DNA from: Gari tellinella
Taxonomy: Eukaryota; Mollusca; Bivalvia; Cardiida; Psammobiidae
Direction: 5' to 3'
NCBI GenBank assembly: GCA_922989275.2
Contig: OV277867.1
Span: 1,798,001-1,862,000, forward strand
Length of the DNA stretch: 64,000 nucleotides
In this document: piece after piece, positions 32,060 to 42,294 of the stretch
Position numbering within the stretch: the first letter of the stretch is position 1
Layout of the letters: every line of letters starts with the position of its first letter
The notes under the pieces: generated by a model
What the model saw: only the letters and a program-made list of their open reading frames with translations
Databases searched by the model: none
Told to the model about the DNA's origin: nothing
Translations under genes and position numbers: made by a program

Positions 32060-35000
32060 GTATGCTTCCCAAAGTTTTAGTATTGCTCCACAAAGAGAAA
32101 GTAAACTGTACTCAGAGCTCCAGATAAGATTTTGCGTTAATTAGTTTAAACTACAAGATTTTTGTCGCAATTAGTTTTTTCAGAATTTATATCTTTTCAA
32201 TTAGTTTTTTATCTAAATGACATTTTTAACTTAAAATCTTAACTTAACTATCGGAGTATCGTTTTCATTATCTCTAAACTCTGTGGCTGTCTGCCTTTCA
32301 AATTTCACACAACTTTTCAGTGTCAAATAATTTATTAAAGTTTTAACTGAACATATGATACTATTGTTTATTTACAACTTGGTATCATCCAATATTTACT
32401 CATTTACACTTCAGACGTATTTTGACACCGATACATTCGATAACGAGCCACGGGTACTCGTTCTTCCATCCGGCGATCTGTTTTTCCGTAACAGTGGTCC
32501 CTGTATGCTTTACTTTTTCGGACTTTTTTTCAGCTTCATTTACAGCGTCCGGTATTAAATCGGCCAATATCTTACTGACAGATGATGCAGAAGTCTGTTC
32601 TTGTCGAGAAACAAACCCGAGAATGCTTGGGGAGGTTGTATTTGAGAGTTTTTTTTGTGTCCTCGGCTGCAGCGAGCAGATGACATTTTTTACTGGAAAT
32701 CGAAAACAGGTGCATGTTGGCTGTTACCCGGCCTTATAGTAATGCTATACATTCGGAAACCATTTAGTTGCTTTGGTCCAGCGGCAAGCAAATATATAGC
32801 GGCTGGGTACCAGTACGAAGTTCTACAATGCGGCAAGTATAGGAAATTCTCGGTTCTGCGGCGGATTTCAAAACGAACGGGAGATTGATCGCAATTCGTT
32901 TTCACTTTTGGCAATTCGTTTTAAAACGATGGAGTTTGAATTTCAATTCGTTTTTCTGTAAAATCAATTCGTTAAAACGATAAAACGAACCTTATCTGGA
33001 GCTCTGACTGTACTGTTCTTAAATTTTCTTTTTTATTCGTCAAACCTTATGTTGGTGACTACTCATTAGATGGATCATCATCATCATCTCTCGTAATCGC
33101 AGGACCCTGTCCAGAGCATACTCGCGATGTGGATGGATGGATGAGTTGGATTTTATGGCACAGCGACATAAGAAAGGTTATATAGCGCCGATTAATAATG
33201 TGGGATGTTGAGATGCTGATGATTTCAGGCAGAATGAAATGATTTCTGCTAATCTCATTCATTGCCAAACAGCACAAGGGATCAAAACCACCGACCTGCA
33301 ATCAGTTAGCCTTCGTTTAATGGTCGTTTTAGATTATAATAGAGAGATTTTACTGTACTGGTATTTATTGTTTCTTCTTAAAATTAAGTTTTACCAGGTT
33401 ATACCGAGTGGTTTTACTGTATATTGTGTTTCAGTGGGTTTTTCTGGCTGCTAGCACTACTACTATCATCAATACTCTGGTATGCTGTGGTACCACTGAG
33501 GAAACACCTCGCCTTTGGACTTGTCTTCTCTGTAATATTCCAAGAGATGTTTAGATTTCTCTTCTACAAGTTACTCAGGTAAGATCATCTTCACACAAAT
33601 TAAGTTGTTCTAGACTATAGATGTTAACAAATTACTCCATAATCTTAGATACATAGAGGATCTTGTATGAGTGCTCATTATTTATCATTTTTAATAAACA
33701 AGTTGACTAAAATAATATGAGGCAATCCTTGGCAAGTTTATTAAAAAATGATAAATAATGAGCACGTGAGATCTGTTCTATTTATCATATACAAATAATA
33801 CATGTAACAATTTTAAGTACTTATTAAATTAATTGAAGGCGTAGTTTGTAGACCATTGGCTGTATAGATTTTCTGCCAAAACGTGACATTGTTTACGTTA
33901 ATGTCATCGCAAATGACATCATTTGGCATCCTGCTACATACATCGCTTTTGGACGAAAGGCTGGACTGGAGCCCAAATAACGATATTCCACTAGTGAAAT
34001 ACGATATTTATATAATGGTTCTATACCACTTCCAGACTGCAAGTTATGTGATAAACATTTTTATGTCACAAATTTATTCATCCACTAAAGAAAATAATTC
34101 AGATTTATACAGTCATATTCATGACTGAACCATAACAAAAAATATCTTCTATATTCTGGCAGAAAATAGCTTTTAAAAGCAGGTTGAAAGTAAAGCAGCA
34201 TGCACCTTATGTCACATTCTTTACTTTCAACCTGCTTTAAGTGGTCACAAATATTTAACAATACAAACAAGCTGTTGGATAAAGGGTAAAATTAATCACT
34301 GATTTGCAGTTGAGCTTTGATATTTTAAACTCAATGTCTACACTCAAGCATAATTTGCAAGTGAAACAGATCTGACACTGAGCTGCATCAGGACTATAAA
34401 CTGCAAAACGTATAATGAAGAAGGTGCCCTGCTTTACCACATTCAACCCTAGCGACGAGTTTACTCGTCAGTTACGACAGTGTACCTGTGAGGATTACAC
34501 TTGTCCTATGCAAACAGTGTAGACCCTGATCAGAGGGCTCCTTAACCCTTTCCCCCATAGCATATCTCTAGTATTGAATGTAGGTGTCCACTTAAAACAG
34601 GTTGAAAGTAAAGCATTCTGCTTTACTTTCAGCCTGCTTTAAGCTATCATCTGCTAGAATATAGAAAATATTTTGTATTATACATATTTATGAATGTATA
34701 AATTGGAACTATTTTCTTCAGAGCAAGAATAAACTGAATGCGCTAAAAGGCGCTTCTATGGGGGAAAGGGTTAAGGAGCCCTCTGATCTGGGTATTATAC
34801 ACTATTTGTCATTGAAATATATTGTTAAAATCAACCCTAAATAGTCAAAAATGGACAAGACGTTTTTTGAAATAAATTGGAATTGGCCATTAAAAGTTTC
34901 AGAGGTGAATGAGTTAAATATATACTCTATGTGTAGAGACAAAAACAGCAGATTAATAGTGTGACTACTTATTAGAATTGCCCCTTTTAGGTGATTTAAA

Positions 35001-38000
35001 TGATTAACAACAAAGGGTTTGGTGCTTGAATCAGTGAGAAATGTTGGATTTGTGCAGTTTATTCTCTCCAATCTGGAGCCCTGTTTATGTTTCTCTTATC
35101 TTAACCTTTTGAACCCTAGTCCCACATATAGGCATCCTTTTCAAAAAGTGAATAGTGCATTTGTCCTATGCAAACATTGAAGACCAAGATTAGAGTGCTC
35201 CTAAAGAAGCACTCTGATCTGGATCTTCACTGTTTGTCATAATGCCAAACATTGACAAAAACAAACCAAAACCTATTACATCATAGTCTGTTTCTGGTAT
35301 TGAAGATAGGTGACCACTTACAGCCTGTTGAAAGTAAAACAGAATCTTAAGGTGCATTCTGCTTTACTTTCAGCCTGCCTTAAGCTATCATCTGCTAGAA
35401 TAAAGAAAGTACTTCTTATGATACATAATTTGTCAAGACTGTTTAAAGTTGAACTATTTTCTTCATTGTAGGAATGAATTAGAGGCATATTTAGGGGGTA
35501 TTAGGTTAAAAGTCAGAAATCGACTAGACTAAAATGAAAACTCGAATTGTCTATTTGAAGTTTAAGGGAGGAAAGGGTTAAGCCGTGGATTGTGATTGTA
35601 TTTTACAGGAAAGCTGATGAGGGCTTGCAAAAGGTCAGCCAGCAAGGCCAGGAGCAGCATGTTACCCCAAAAGACATATCGAACAAGAACATAATGGCTT
35701 ATGGTAATGGCTTTACAAGAACCTCCAACTTTAAAAACTTAACTATCACTCTGTGTCATGTGAAAACAAATGAGCCGTGTCATGACAAAACCAGCCTTAT
35801 TGCATTGCAACAAAGTACAGATCAAGCACCATTGTCATCCAAGGCTCTGTATCTGAATTTAGTCTACACTGCCAAATAACATATATAAAACAGCTACATA
35901 AAATGCTTTAGATGCATGTGGGTGTCAAACAATGTAGATCAAGACCAGCCGCCGCGTCTTTGACGCTGGGGCTGGCCTTGATCTACACTGTTTGAAATGC
36001 AATAAGGCAGGTTTTCTCATGACATGGTTCAAGTATTGCAAGCAAAAAGACCAAGATATGCTGTGACTTTAATATGTGATACCTGGTCAGGGTAACACAA
36101 CGTCTCATCAGGATCCAACTTGTTTGACACTATGACCTTCTTTTTGAAAGAAATTTTAAAAATTCAATAGCAGATGACCATTGTTGCAGACTAAAAAATT
36201 ACCCAGCATACAAAGAGTTATAACAATATGAAAGTAATGCAGAAAGCTGTTATAGGAGCTTTCTGATTTATTTTGACCCATGAAATAAAATATATCAGTT
36301 TGAGATAGTATAAAGTTATAAAATTTCTCTTTTCTTTTCTCTTTTCTAATATTTCGACCTCTGTGGGCTTTTATCAAATATGATTGAGATGGTTGAGTTC
36401 CAAAATATTTTTAAGATTTTCACTTTACATGTATATTCAGGCTACAGTGTAATGTGATATTGCTTTGTTTAGTTTCAGGTCTCGGTTTTGGAGTGATCAG
36501 TGGTGCATTTTCATTGGTCAATGTTCTAGCTGACATGGCAGGACCAGGAACCATTGGTATCCATGGTGACTCTCAGTATTTCTTTTTGGCATCAGGTAAG
36601 AAAACATGATATTGTATCAGATACCAGATAGCATAGCTCCAGGTAAGGTGTGTATTTCAAAAGCAAAAATCCTTATGCCTCCACCAAACCGTATGCTGTG
36701 ACCTCTCATTAGAGTTACAGTGGAGAATCTGTTATTCTTTCCCGTTTAAACGCAAACGTACGCAAACGCAAAGCACTAAAACGTAGAAAAGAACAACTTT
36801 TGGACAATTCTGATAATTCTTGTTTATCTTGGTGGCAAACAGTTTGGAGCCTGATCAGACGCCGGGTTATCCGGCGTCTGATCTGGCTCCAAACTGTTTG
36901 TAGAAGAAAAAATAGTCTTCGCGTAAACGCGTTTATCGGGAAAGAATAACAGATTCTCCACTGTATCACTTTGCGACTATTCTAGTAAGTAATCGCAACA
37001 TGGGGCTTGATGGTGGCATTATGGAGAAAACTTGAGAAATACAGTGGAGAAGATGCTGTTCTTTCCAGTTTAAATGCACTGGAGACGCATTGCAATTAAA
37101 TGTAGAAAATTCAATTTAAAAAAAAAGTTTAACAATGCATTTAAATTGGAATGGCAAACAATCAGGAGCAAGATCAGACATCTAGTGACCCGGCGTCTGA
37201 TCTGGCTCTAAACTGTTTGCAATGGAAATAATTGTATGGCATAAATAAGTTTATTGTGAAAGACATCTTCTCAATCATATCTGGACTTTTCTGGAGCCTT
37301 GAGATAGTTATCATACCTCTATCTGTTCCTTCAACCCTGCTGGTAAACAACAATAGATTTTTTTCCTACAGCGGAGAAAACAGTATTCTTTCCCAATAAA
37401 CGTGTTTAAGCTAAGATTATTGTTGACAGTACATGTTTTATCAGTCTTACTACTTTCAACAGTTTGCAAGCTATGAACTCATTATATTACAGGGTGTTTC
37501 AGGGCTCCAGATAAGGAGGGGGTAATCTGAACAAATCCTATATTTTCTCACTCATACTGCACCAAATCCTATCGTGTTACTACTCATTAGAATTGTCTCT
37601 TTGAGACGATTCTAATGAGTGGTGACACCACAGGGTTTAAAGCAGAAATAAAGATTTTAGTTTTTGAAATACTCCACTTATCTGGAGCCCTGGTGTTTTC
37701 ACATATACCACATGCCTGCATACTGTCAGGAATTAAAAACACTTGGATTTTTAGCTCACCTGGCACGAAGTGCCGAGGTGAGCTATTGTGATTGCCCTGT
37801 TTCGGTCGTCGTCCGTCCGTCGTTCGTCATCAAACTTTTTGTTCAAAGATCTTCTTCTTGGAAACCACTGGGCCAATTTCATCAAAACTTCATAGGATTG
37901 TTCCTTATAGGGTACTCTCTCAGATTTCTTCAAATATAGGTCATCCAATTGAAATTGTGGTTGCAATGGCAACCAATTGAAAAAACTTTAAAAATCTTCT

Positions 38001-41000
38001 TGTCAAAAACTACAGGTGCGAACTGAAAATAATTTTACCCAAATGTGCCATTTGTGACACTCTATCAGATTTCTTAAAATAATTTTCATATCTTAAAAAA
38101 CATGGCCGCTAGACTTTCCTTATATGGCATATAGTGAAAACTTTAAAAATCTTCTTGTCCAAAACTACTGGTCCGATTTGAAGGTAATTTTATGTAAATG
38201 ATCCATGGGTGACACTCTACCAGAGTTCTTAAATTATTTTGATATCTAAAAAAACATGGCCGCCAGTGGGTGGGGCATGTTTTCCTTATGTTACTGTTTA
38301 GTAAAAACTTTAAAAATCTTCTTCTGAAACTACTGGTCCAAATTCAAAATAATTTTACACAAATGGTCAATTTATGATCCTCTACCAGATGTCTTAAAAT
38401 CATTTTGTTATCTTAAAAAACATGGCCGCCAGTGGGTGGGGCAAGTTTTCCTTATATTTCTGTATAGAAAAACTTTCAAAAATCTTCTTCTCTGAAACTA
38501 CTGGTCCAAATTCAAAATAACTTTACACAAATGGTCAATTGATGAACCTCTACCAGATTTCTTAAAATCATTTTGTTATTTTAAAAAACATGGCTGCCAG
38601 TGGGTAAGGCACGTTTTCCTTATGTTAACTGTATAGTAAAACTTTAAAAATCTTCTTCTCTGAAACTACTAGTCCAAATTGAAAATAATTTTACCCAAAT
38701 GGTCAATTGATGACCCTCTACCAGATTTCTTTAAATCATTTTGTTATCTTAAAAAGCATGGCCGCCAGTGGGTGGGAAAAGTTTTCCTTATATTTCTGTA
38801 TAGAAAAACTTTCAAAAATACTTTCTCTGAAACTATTGGTCTGATTTAAGAATAATTCTACACAAATAATGATTCATGGGTGACCCTTTGCCAGTTTCTT
38901 CAAATAATCTTACTAGCTCAAACAACATGGCCATCAGTGGGTGGGGTGAATAAGTGAAAACTTAATAATTACTGGTCTATTTACATGACCATAATCATGG
39001 GTACCAGGTGAGCGATTTAGGGCTGCATGCAGCTCTTGTTCATAGAATTACGGGCAGATTAACTTTGTAAATGTTTGCATATACCATACATTCAACTAGG
39101 GGACAGACACAGTGACATCTGTAGTCTCTATCTGGTTAAGTCCAGTCTCTTACCATATAGCCTGTTTCTGGTTTTGAAGACGGGTGGTCACTTAAAGCAG
39201 GTAGACAGTAGAGCAGAATCTACCATAAGGTGCATTCTGTTTTATTTGCGGTCTGTTTAAGCTACCATCTGCTAGGATGTACAAAGTATTTTTTATGGTG
39301 CATATTCATGTCTGTATAAAGTCAGCTGAGTAGAGGAATGAATTAAACGAGTGAAAATGTGTATTTATGGGTTAATGGGTTAATATGTTTTTCTCGTTAC
39401 AGCGTTCCTTACTCTGTGCTTCGTTCTGTTACACACATTCTGGGGGATTATATTCTTTAGCGCCTTAGACAGGCAGAAACACGTGTATGCAGCTGTAGTG
39501 GTCGCCTCACACATGCTCGTCTCATGCTTGGTAAGTAGCAATATAAATACCCTACTGTTAAATCTATAACAAGAATTAAATCATTTCATGTTCATTCAAG
39601 GAAGGTGATAGCTTACAGCAAGGTGAAAGTAGAACAGAAAGTTCCAATAGGAGCTTTCTGCTTTACTTTCACCTTGCTTTAAGCTGACATCTGTCTTTCA
39701 TACATTCAACAAGCCTCCCTTTTAGCGGTTGTTATTGAGAAGTTTTACTCTGTAGTCAACCTAGACCCAAGGATATAAAGCTTTTTGGTTGAATCTGAGA
39801 TCATATTCAAGCATTTAATTGGTCAGATTTGAGCAAAACCTGAGGGTTTGAATAATGTCTGGGCACTTCAGATTTTTCATTTGGGGAAGCCTTCCAAATG
39901 GCTTACAGTAGGTCAGTTGGGGAATATACAGTGTTCCCTTCCTACAACGACTCCCTCTTGACAACGACCCTTGCCGCTATTCCCACAAACAAGACAATTA
40001 TGTCCACCACATTCATGACTGCAATGTCGTCTGCTAAAAATGTTCGTCTGCTGTTTTTCTCAAAGTTCCATAATAGACATTTTCATAGAAAAAACTTAAT
40101 GACGAGTAACAAATAGCTTGAACACAGATCAGACGCTGCGTAACGCGGCGTCTGATCTGGATTCAAGCTGTTTGCAAATGTAAACCAATTTCCCTCCCTA
40201 CAACGGCTCCCTCCAAACAATGCACACATTGTTTGTCTCCCATTGGGTGTCGCTGTAGAGGGGGAATGCTGTATAAACGACCATTTGTGACCATATGCTG
40301 TAAAACATCATTCATTCACTTATTGTGTATTCAGAGTTTGCTGGGATGGCTGTTGTTAGGAGGGAGTCGTTGTTGGGAGGGCCGTTGTAGAGAGGGAGCA
40401 CTGTAGTCATGTACAGTGGAGAATCTGTTATTCTTTCCCGTTTAAACGCAAACGTACGCAAACGCAAAGCACTAAAACATAGAAAAGAACAACTTTTGGA
40501 CAATTCTGATAATTCTTGTTTATCTCTGTGGCAAACAGTTTGGAGCCTGATCAGACGCCGGGTTACCCGGTGTCTGATCTGGCTCCAAACTGTTTGCACA
40601 GAAAAGAATAGTTTTAGCGTAAACGCGTTTATTGGGAAAGAATAACAGATTCTCCACTGTATGTGTGTGATTCTAGTTTCAACATGAAGAGTTCAATTGG
40701 GCTGTAAAACATCATACACTCATTCATTCATAAGTTCTGCAGGGCTCCAGATCAGGGGAGTATTTCAAAAACCAAAATCTTTATTTCTGCTTTAAACCCT
40801 GTGGTGTCACTACTCATTAGAATCGTCTCGAAGAGACGATTCTAATGAGTAGTAACACCATAGGATTTGGTGCTGAAATAAGTGAGAAAATGTTGGATTT
40901 GTTCAGTTTACTCCCTCTTATCTGGAGCCCTGGTTACACGCTACAGCGCATGAGTGTTTTATTGAGAATTCAAAAACTGATACGTTCCTTCTTTGTTATT

Positions 41001-42014
41001 ATTATACGCCCGTCATCGACGGTCGTATTATGGTATACCCAGCGCTGTCCGTCCGTCTATTAACTTTTCTTGTTAGCGCTCTCTCACCTTCATTTATTTA
41101 CCGATTTTGATTAAACTTCCTACACATATTCCATACCACAATAGCTCGGACGAGTTCGCGTTTCAGACGTTGGCGGCTATTTTTAGCAGAGTTATGCCCC
41201 TTTATTGTCAAAAATGGGCATTTTTAAAAAAAACAACTTTTTTTTTTTTTATTCAATTTATTTCAAATTTGATATGGTGATACAATGAAATGAAGTTACT
41301 TAACATATATTACGGGTTTTTGGTTTGACTTCGTATTTTCAGAGTTATGCCCCTTTACACAATTTTTTTAACAATATATTGTTTCCTGATAATAATTTTA
41401 CTTACATTTTGTCTATTGTAACCAAATTTCATATTTGTCTTTCTCATCATGCAGGGAAGGCACCTGTGAATTTTGGTTCCTGTTAAATTTCAGACGTTGG
41501 CGACTATTTTTAGCAGAGTTATGCCCCCTTTATTGTCAAAAATGGGCATTTTTAAAAAAAAAAAAAAACTTTTTTCTTGACTATCGCAATACTATCGGGA
41601 TAGTACTTGAGCTATCGCAATACTACAGCATAGTCTTTTTGAGATCGATAGTCGGGCCTACACTCCGGGCGACTTTTTCCAGTCGGCCTGAGTCTGGACG
41701 ACTTTGACACCCGCCGGCCATGGCGGGCGTATTTTGCCGCACTGCGGTGCTCTTGTTTATATAGGGATGTGCGGGAAGTGTGTTAGAATTGGCTGTAAAA
41801 CATCATTCACTCATTCATTCACTTATTCTGTTTTCAGAGTTTGCTGAACAAGAAGAGTTCTACCCACCCCCAGCAGTACCTGGCCTGTATCATTCCTGCC
41901 TACATCGTCATGATCATCATGGGCGTGTTAGCATTCATATTAGCCGGCGGCTCAATAGCAAACATCAAGAATGCTGTTTCATTTAAAAAGTCTGCCAGGT
42001 ACACCGTGGACTGA
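31947..42014 (+). CDS. aph-1: Aph-1, gamma-secretase subunit (whole gene, 6 coding exons)
   Basis: Aph-1 is the scaffold subunit of gamma-secretase, the intramembrane aspartyl protease made of presenilin, nicastrin, Aph-1 and Pen-2 that cleaves Notch, APP and other type I membrane proteins. Joining 31947-32059, 33435-33578, 35609-35703, 36473-36595, 39403-39530 and 41838-42014 gives 260 codons including TGA; every junction is GT-AG and the phases (2,2,1,1,0) agree. The 259-residue length fits the family (about 245-265). The N-terminal FFGCTFIAFGP signature is present. The transmembrane-4 GxxxG glycines are G120, G124 and G128 (GLGFGVISG), and the two conserved buried histidines are H169 (LLHTFWG) and H195 (ASHML). 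The protein is hydrophobic throughout, consistent with seven membrane segments. No frame damage is seen, so the gene looks functional. Vertebrates have two paralogues; which one this corresponds to cannot be told and is probably not meaningful in a mollusc. Confidence 0.96.
32113..33006. mobile_element. hAT element, non-autonomous, in aph-1 intron 1
   Basis: Perfect 16-bp inverted ends CAGAGCTCCAGATAAG with an exact 8-bp duplication ACTGTACT at 32105-32112 and 33007-33014. This is the hAT signature. Subterminal TTCGTTTT/AAAACGAA repeats occur at the right. Interior frames give no recognised transposase. Confidence 0.85.
33303..33420 (+). repeat. M6 right-end fragments
   Basis: TTAGCCTTCGTTTAATGGTCG and AGAGAGATTTTACTGTA match the M6 right end, followed by a second GGTTTTACTGTA. 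Directly upstream of aph-1 exon 2. Confidence 0.5.
33435..33578 (+). CDS. aph-1: aph-1 coding exon 2
   Basis: The acceptor TGTGTTTCAG precedes the exon and the donor is CTCAG|GTAAGA. It completes Ser38 and encodes residues 39-85 plus two bases of Arg86. It holds transmembrane segment 2 (GFFWLLALLLSSILWY), the following loop, and the QEMFRFLFYKLL stretch that opens segment 3, a strongly conserved Aph-1 motif. Confidence 0.95.
33667..33772. repeat. Foldback in aph-1 intron 2
   Basis: Arms GTGCTCATTATTTATCATTT and AAATGATAAATAATGAGCAC enclose GGCAATCCTTGGC. Same plan as the elements at 23389 and 55323, with different stem sequence. Confidence 0.65.
34073..34290 (+). mobile_element. M2 copy, diverged
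   Basis: CATCCACTAAAGAAAATAAT, Core II with a shortened right arm (CACATTCTTTACTTTCAACC), and a right end GGATAAAGGGTAAAA. aph-1 intron 2. Confidence 0.65.
34442..34917 (+). mobile_element. M3 copy split at its palindrome centre by M2
   Basis: TTCAACCCTAGCGACGAG at the left; the core left arm ends AGAGGGCTCC at 34541 and the right arm resumes GGAGCCCTCTGATC at 34775; the right end is GAGGTGAATGAGTTAA. M2 (34542-34774) lies exactly at the TTAA of the dyad. Confidence 0.82.
34542..34774 (-). mobile_element. M2 copy inserted at the dyad TTAA of M3
   Basis: TTAACCCTTTCCCCCATAGC to TATGGGGGAAAGGGTTAA. Core II has a deleted tip (AAAGTAAAGCATTCTGC). Confidence 0.88.
34955..35093. mobile_element. 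M8 right-part fragment
   Basis: GTGACTACTTATTAGAATTG and CCAATCTGGAGCCCTG match the centre and right end of M8. The left end is missing. aph-1 intron 2. Confidence 0.55.
35101..35581 (+). mobile_element. M3 copy with nested M2, next to aph-1 exon 3
   Basis: TTAACCTTTTGAACCCTAG left, GGAGGAAAGGGTTAA right. The palindrome tip is GTGCTCCTAAAGAAGCAC. M2 (about 35268-35508) is inserted in its right half. The right TTAA is 27 nt upstream of exon 3. Confidence 0.8.
35268..35508 (-). mobile_element. M2 copy nested in M3
   Basis: ACCTATTACATCATAGTCTG at the left, Core II (CTTAAGGTGCATTCTGC), right end GGTATTAGGTTAA. Confidence 0.7.
35609..35703 (+). CDS. aph-1: aph-1 coding exon 3
   Basis: Acceptor ATTTTACAG, donor TATG|GTAATG. 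It completes Arg86 and encodes residues 87-117 plus one base of Val118. This is the KADEGL...MAY hydrophilic cytoplasmic loop typical of Aph-1. The right end of an M3 transposon (TTAA at 35578-35581) lies only 27 nt upstream of the exon. Confidence 0.95.
35769..36033. mobile_element. Inverted-repeat element with GTGTCATGA ends, aph-1 intron 3
   Basis: Ends TGAGCCGTGTCATGAC and GTCATGAGAAAAC (inverted), extending to CCTTATTGCATT on both sides. The inner palindrome has arms CAAACAATGTAGATCAAG and GGCCAGCC, which is related in plan to the M3 core. Confidence 0.65.
36473..36595 (+). CDS. aph-1: aph-1 coding exon 4
   Basis: The acceptor is the first of two nearby AGs (TTTGTTTAG|TTTCAG). Only this one keeps the frame and restores the conserved VSGLGFG; using the second AG would lose those residues. 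The exon encodes the rest of Val118, residues 119-158 and one base of Ala159. It includes the GxxxG helix-packing motif of segment 4 and the conserved GPGTIGIHGDS loop. Donor TCAG|GTAAG. Confidence 0.94.
36718..36963 (+). mobile_element. M1 MITE copy in aph-1 intron 4
   Basis: TA-flanked, AATCTG subtype at both ends, Core I intact (GCCGGGTTATCCGGC). Confidence 0.9.
37042..37275 (+). mobile_element. Degenerate M1 copy in aph-1 intron 4
   Basis: CAGTGGAGAAGATGCTG at the left, a diverged Core I (CAGGAGCAAGATCAGACATC), right end AAGACATCTTCTCAATC. Confidence 0.65.
37371..37430 (-). repeat. M1 left-end fragment
   Basis: CAGCGGAGAAAACAG and CCCAATAAACGTGTTTAAGC, then similarity ends. Confidence 0.6.
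37500..37692. mobile_element. M8 MITE copy
   Basis: CAGGGCTCCAGATAAG to CTTATCTGGAGCCCTG, with a near 8-bp duplication (GGTGTTTC/GGTGTTTT). Inner palindrome ACTCATTAGAATTGTC around CTTTGAG. The ends differ by one base from those of the hAT element at 32113, so M8 is likely mobilised by the same hAT transposase. Confidence 0.75.
37752..39040 (+). mobile_element. Helentron/pearl-like element with 168-bp tandem array
   Basis: Starts TTAGCTCACCTGGCACGAAG, whose first bases pair as a hairpin, and ends GGGCTGCATGCAGCTCTTGTT-type hairpin. About six tandem units of about 168 bp, marked by AACATGGCCGCCAGTGGGTG at about 38100, 38254, 38421, 38589, 38757 and 38925. The pearl elements of oysters share this plan. 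No coding capacity. aph-1 intron 4. Confidence 0.7.
39135..39383 (-). mobile_element. M2 copy abutting aph-1 exon 5
   Basis: TTAAGTCCAGTCTCTTACC at the left, a diverged Core II (GGTGCATTCTGTTTTATTTG), right end GGGTTAATGGGTTAA. It ends 19 nt before the exon. Confidence 0.75.
39403..39530 (+). CDS. aph-1: aph-1 coding exon 5
   Basis: Acceptor CTCGTTACAG, donor CTTG|GTAAGT. It completes Ala159 and encodes residues 160-201 with segments 5 and 6. Both conserved histidines are here (H169 in LLHTFWG, H195 in ASHML). An M2 transposon ends at 39383, just 19 nt before the exon, so the branch point must lie in or right beside transposon sequence. Confidence 0.95.
39593..39755 (+). mobile_element. M6 fragment in aph-1 intron 5
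   Basis: Core arms GCAAGGTGAAAGTAGAAC and GCTTTACTTTCACCTTGC, right end TGAGAAGTTTTACTC. The left end is not clear. Confidence 0.6.
39929..40271 (-). mobile_element. M4 MITE copy in aph-1 intron 5
   Basis: TA, CAGTGTTCCCTTCCTAC left; GTAGAGGGGGAATGCTG then TA right. Core palindrome GCTGCGTAACGCGGC. Confidence 0.82.
40297..40343 (+). repeat. Duplicate of the aph-1 exon 6 acceptor region
   Basis: GCTGTAAAACATCATTCATT...TATTCAGAGTTTGCTG matches 41792-41846, which contains the true acceptor. It includes the first 11 bases of exon 6 but no further coding sequence. A third partial copy is at 40700-40739. Confidence 0.7.
40344..40403 (+). mobile_element. M4 right-end fragment
   Basis: GGCTGTTGTTAGGAGGGAG through GAGAGGGAGCACTG, followed by TA. 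The left part is missing. Confidence 0.65.
40414..40659 (+). mobile_element. M1 MITE copy in aph-1 intron 5
   Basis: TA-flanked, AATCTG subtype at both ends, Core I intact (GCCGGGTTACCCGGT). Confidence 0.9.
40741..40931. mobile_element. M8 MITE copy in aph-1 intron 5
   Basis: AGGGCTCCAGATCAGG to CTCTTATCTGGAGCCCT. Inner palindrome ATTAGAATCGTCTCGAAGAG. No clear target duplication. Confidence 0.7.
41000..41757 (+). mobile_element. Helentron-like element, ACGCCCGTC type
   Basis: Starts TATTATACGCCCGTC with a short hairpin and ends CCGCACTGCGGTGCTCTTGTT-type hairpin. Two diverged internal repeats (AGACGTTGGCG...TTATGCCCC) at about 41163 and 41492. No coding capacity. Confidence 0.55.
41838..42014 (+). 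CDS. aph-1: aph-1 coding exon 6 and stop
   Basis: Acceptor CTGTTTTCAG. It encodes residues 202-259 and ends with TGA at 42012-42014. It contains segment 7 (MIIMGVLAFILAGGSI), with the conserved AGGS turn, and a short basic cytoplasmic tail. No AATAAA is visible before an M6 element starts 70 nt after the stop, so the 3' UTR either uses a variant signal or runs through transposons. Confidence 0.95.
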   Translation, partial: SLLNKKSSTHPQQYLACIIPAYIVMIIMGVLAFILAGGSIANIKNAVSFKKSARYTVD

Positions 42015-42083
42015 GGAACGAGTGACCACTCGCTGAGGAACAACATGTCACCACTCATTACATCACAGCAGAGCCCCCAGATA

Positions 42084-42287
42084 CAGTAAAACCTCTCTAT
42101 TACGATCACCTAATTACGTTAATTATTAGGGGTTGAAAACAGGTGACTGCTTAAAGTAAGGTGACAGTAAAACAGAAAGCTCCTGAAGGAGCTTTCCGTT
42201 ATACTGTCACCTTTCTTTAAGCTGTCGCCTGTCTTTTATACAAACAATTAGCCTTACTTTTAGTGGTCGTTATAATGAGGTTTACTG
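42084..42287 (+). mobile_element. M6 MITE copy just downstream of aph-1
   Basis: TA-flanked, CAGTAAAACCTCTCTATTAC to AATGAGGTTTACTG. Core arms AAAGTAAGGTGACAGTAAAA, centre AGCTCCTGAAGGAGCT. The type copy for M6 in this window. Confidence 0.8.
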
Positions 42288-42294
42288 TAGTTCA

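Noticed and set aside
32422..32914. Frames inside the hAT element as a possible hAT transposase
   Set aside because: No RYTF or hATC dimerisation motif visible in any frame; too short.
36479..36595. Alternative start of aph-1 exon 4 at the second AG (after TTTCAG)
   Set aside because: It would break the reading frame phase and drop the conserved VSG; the acceptor at 36472 restores both.
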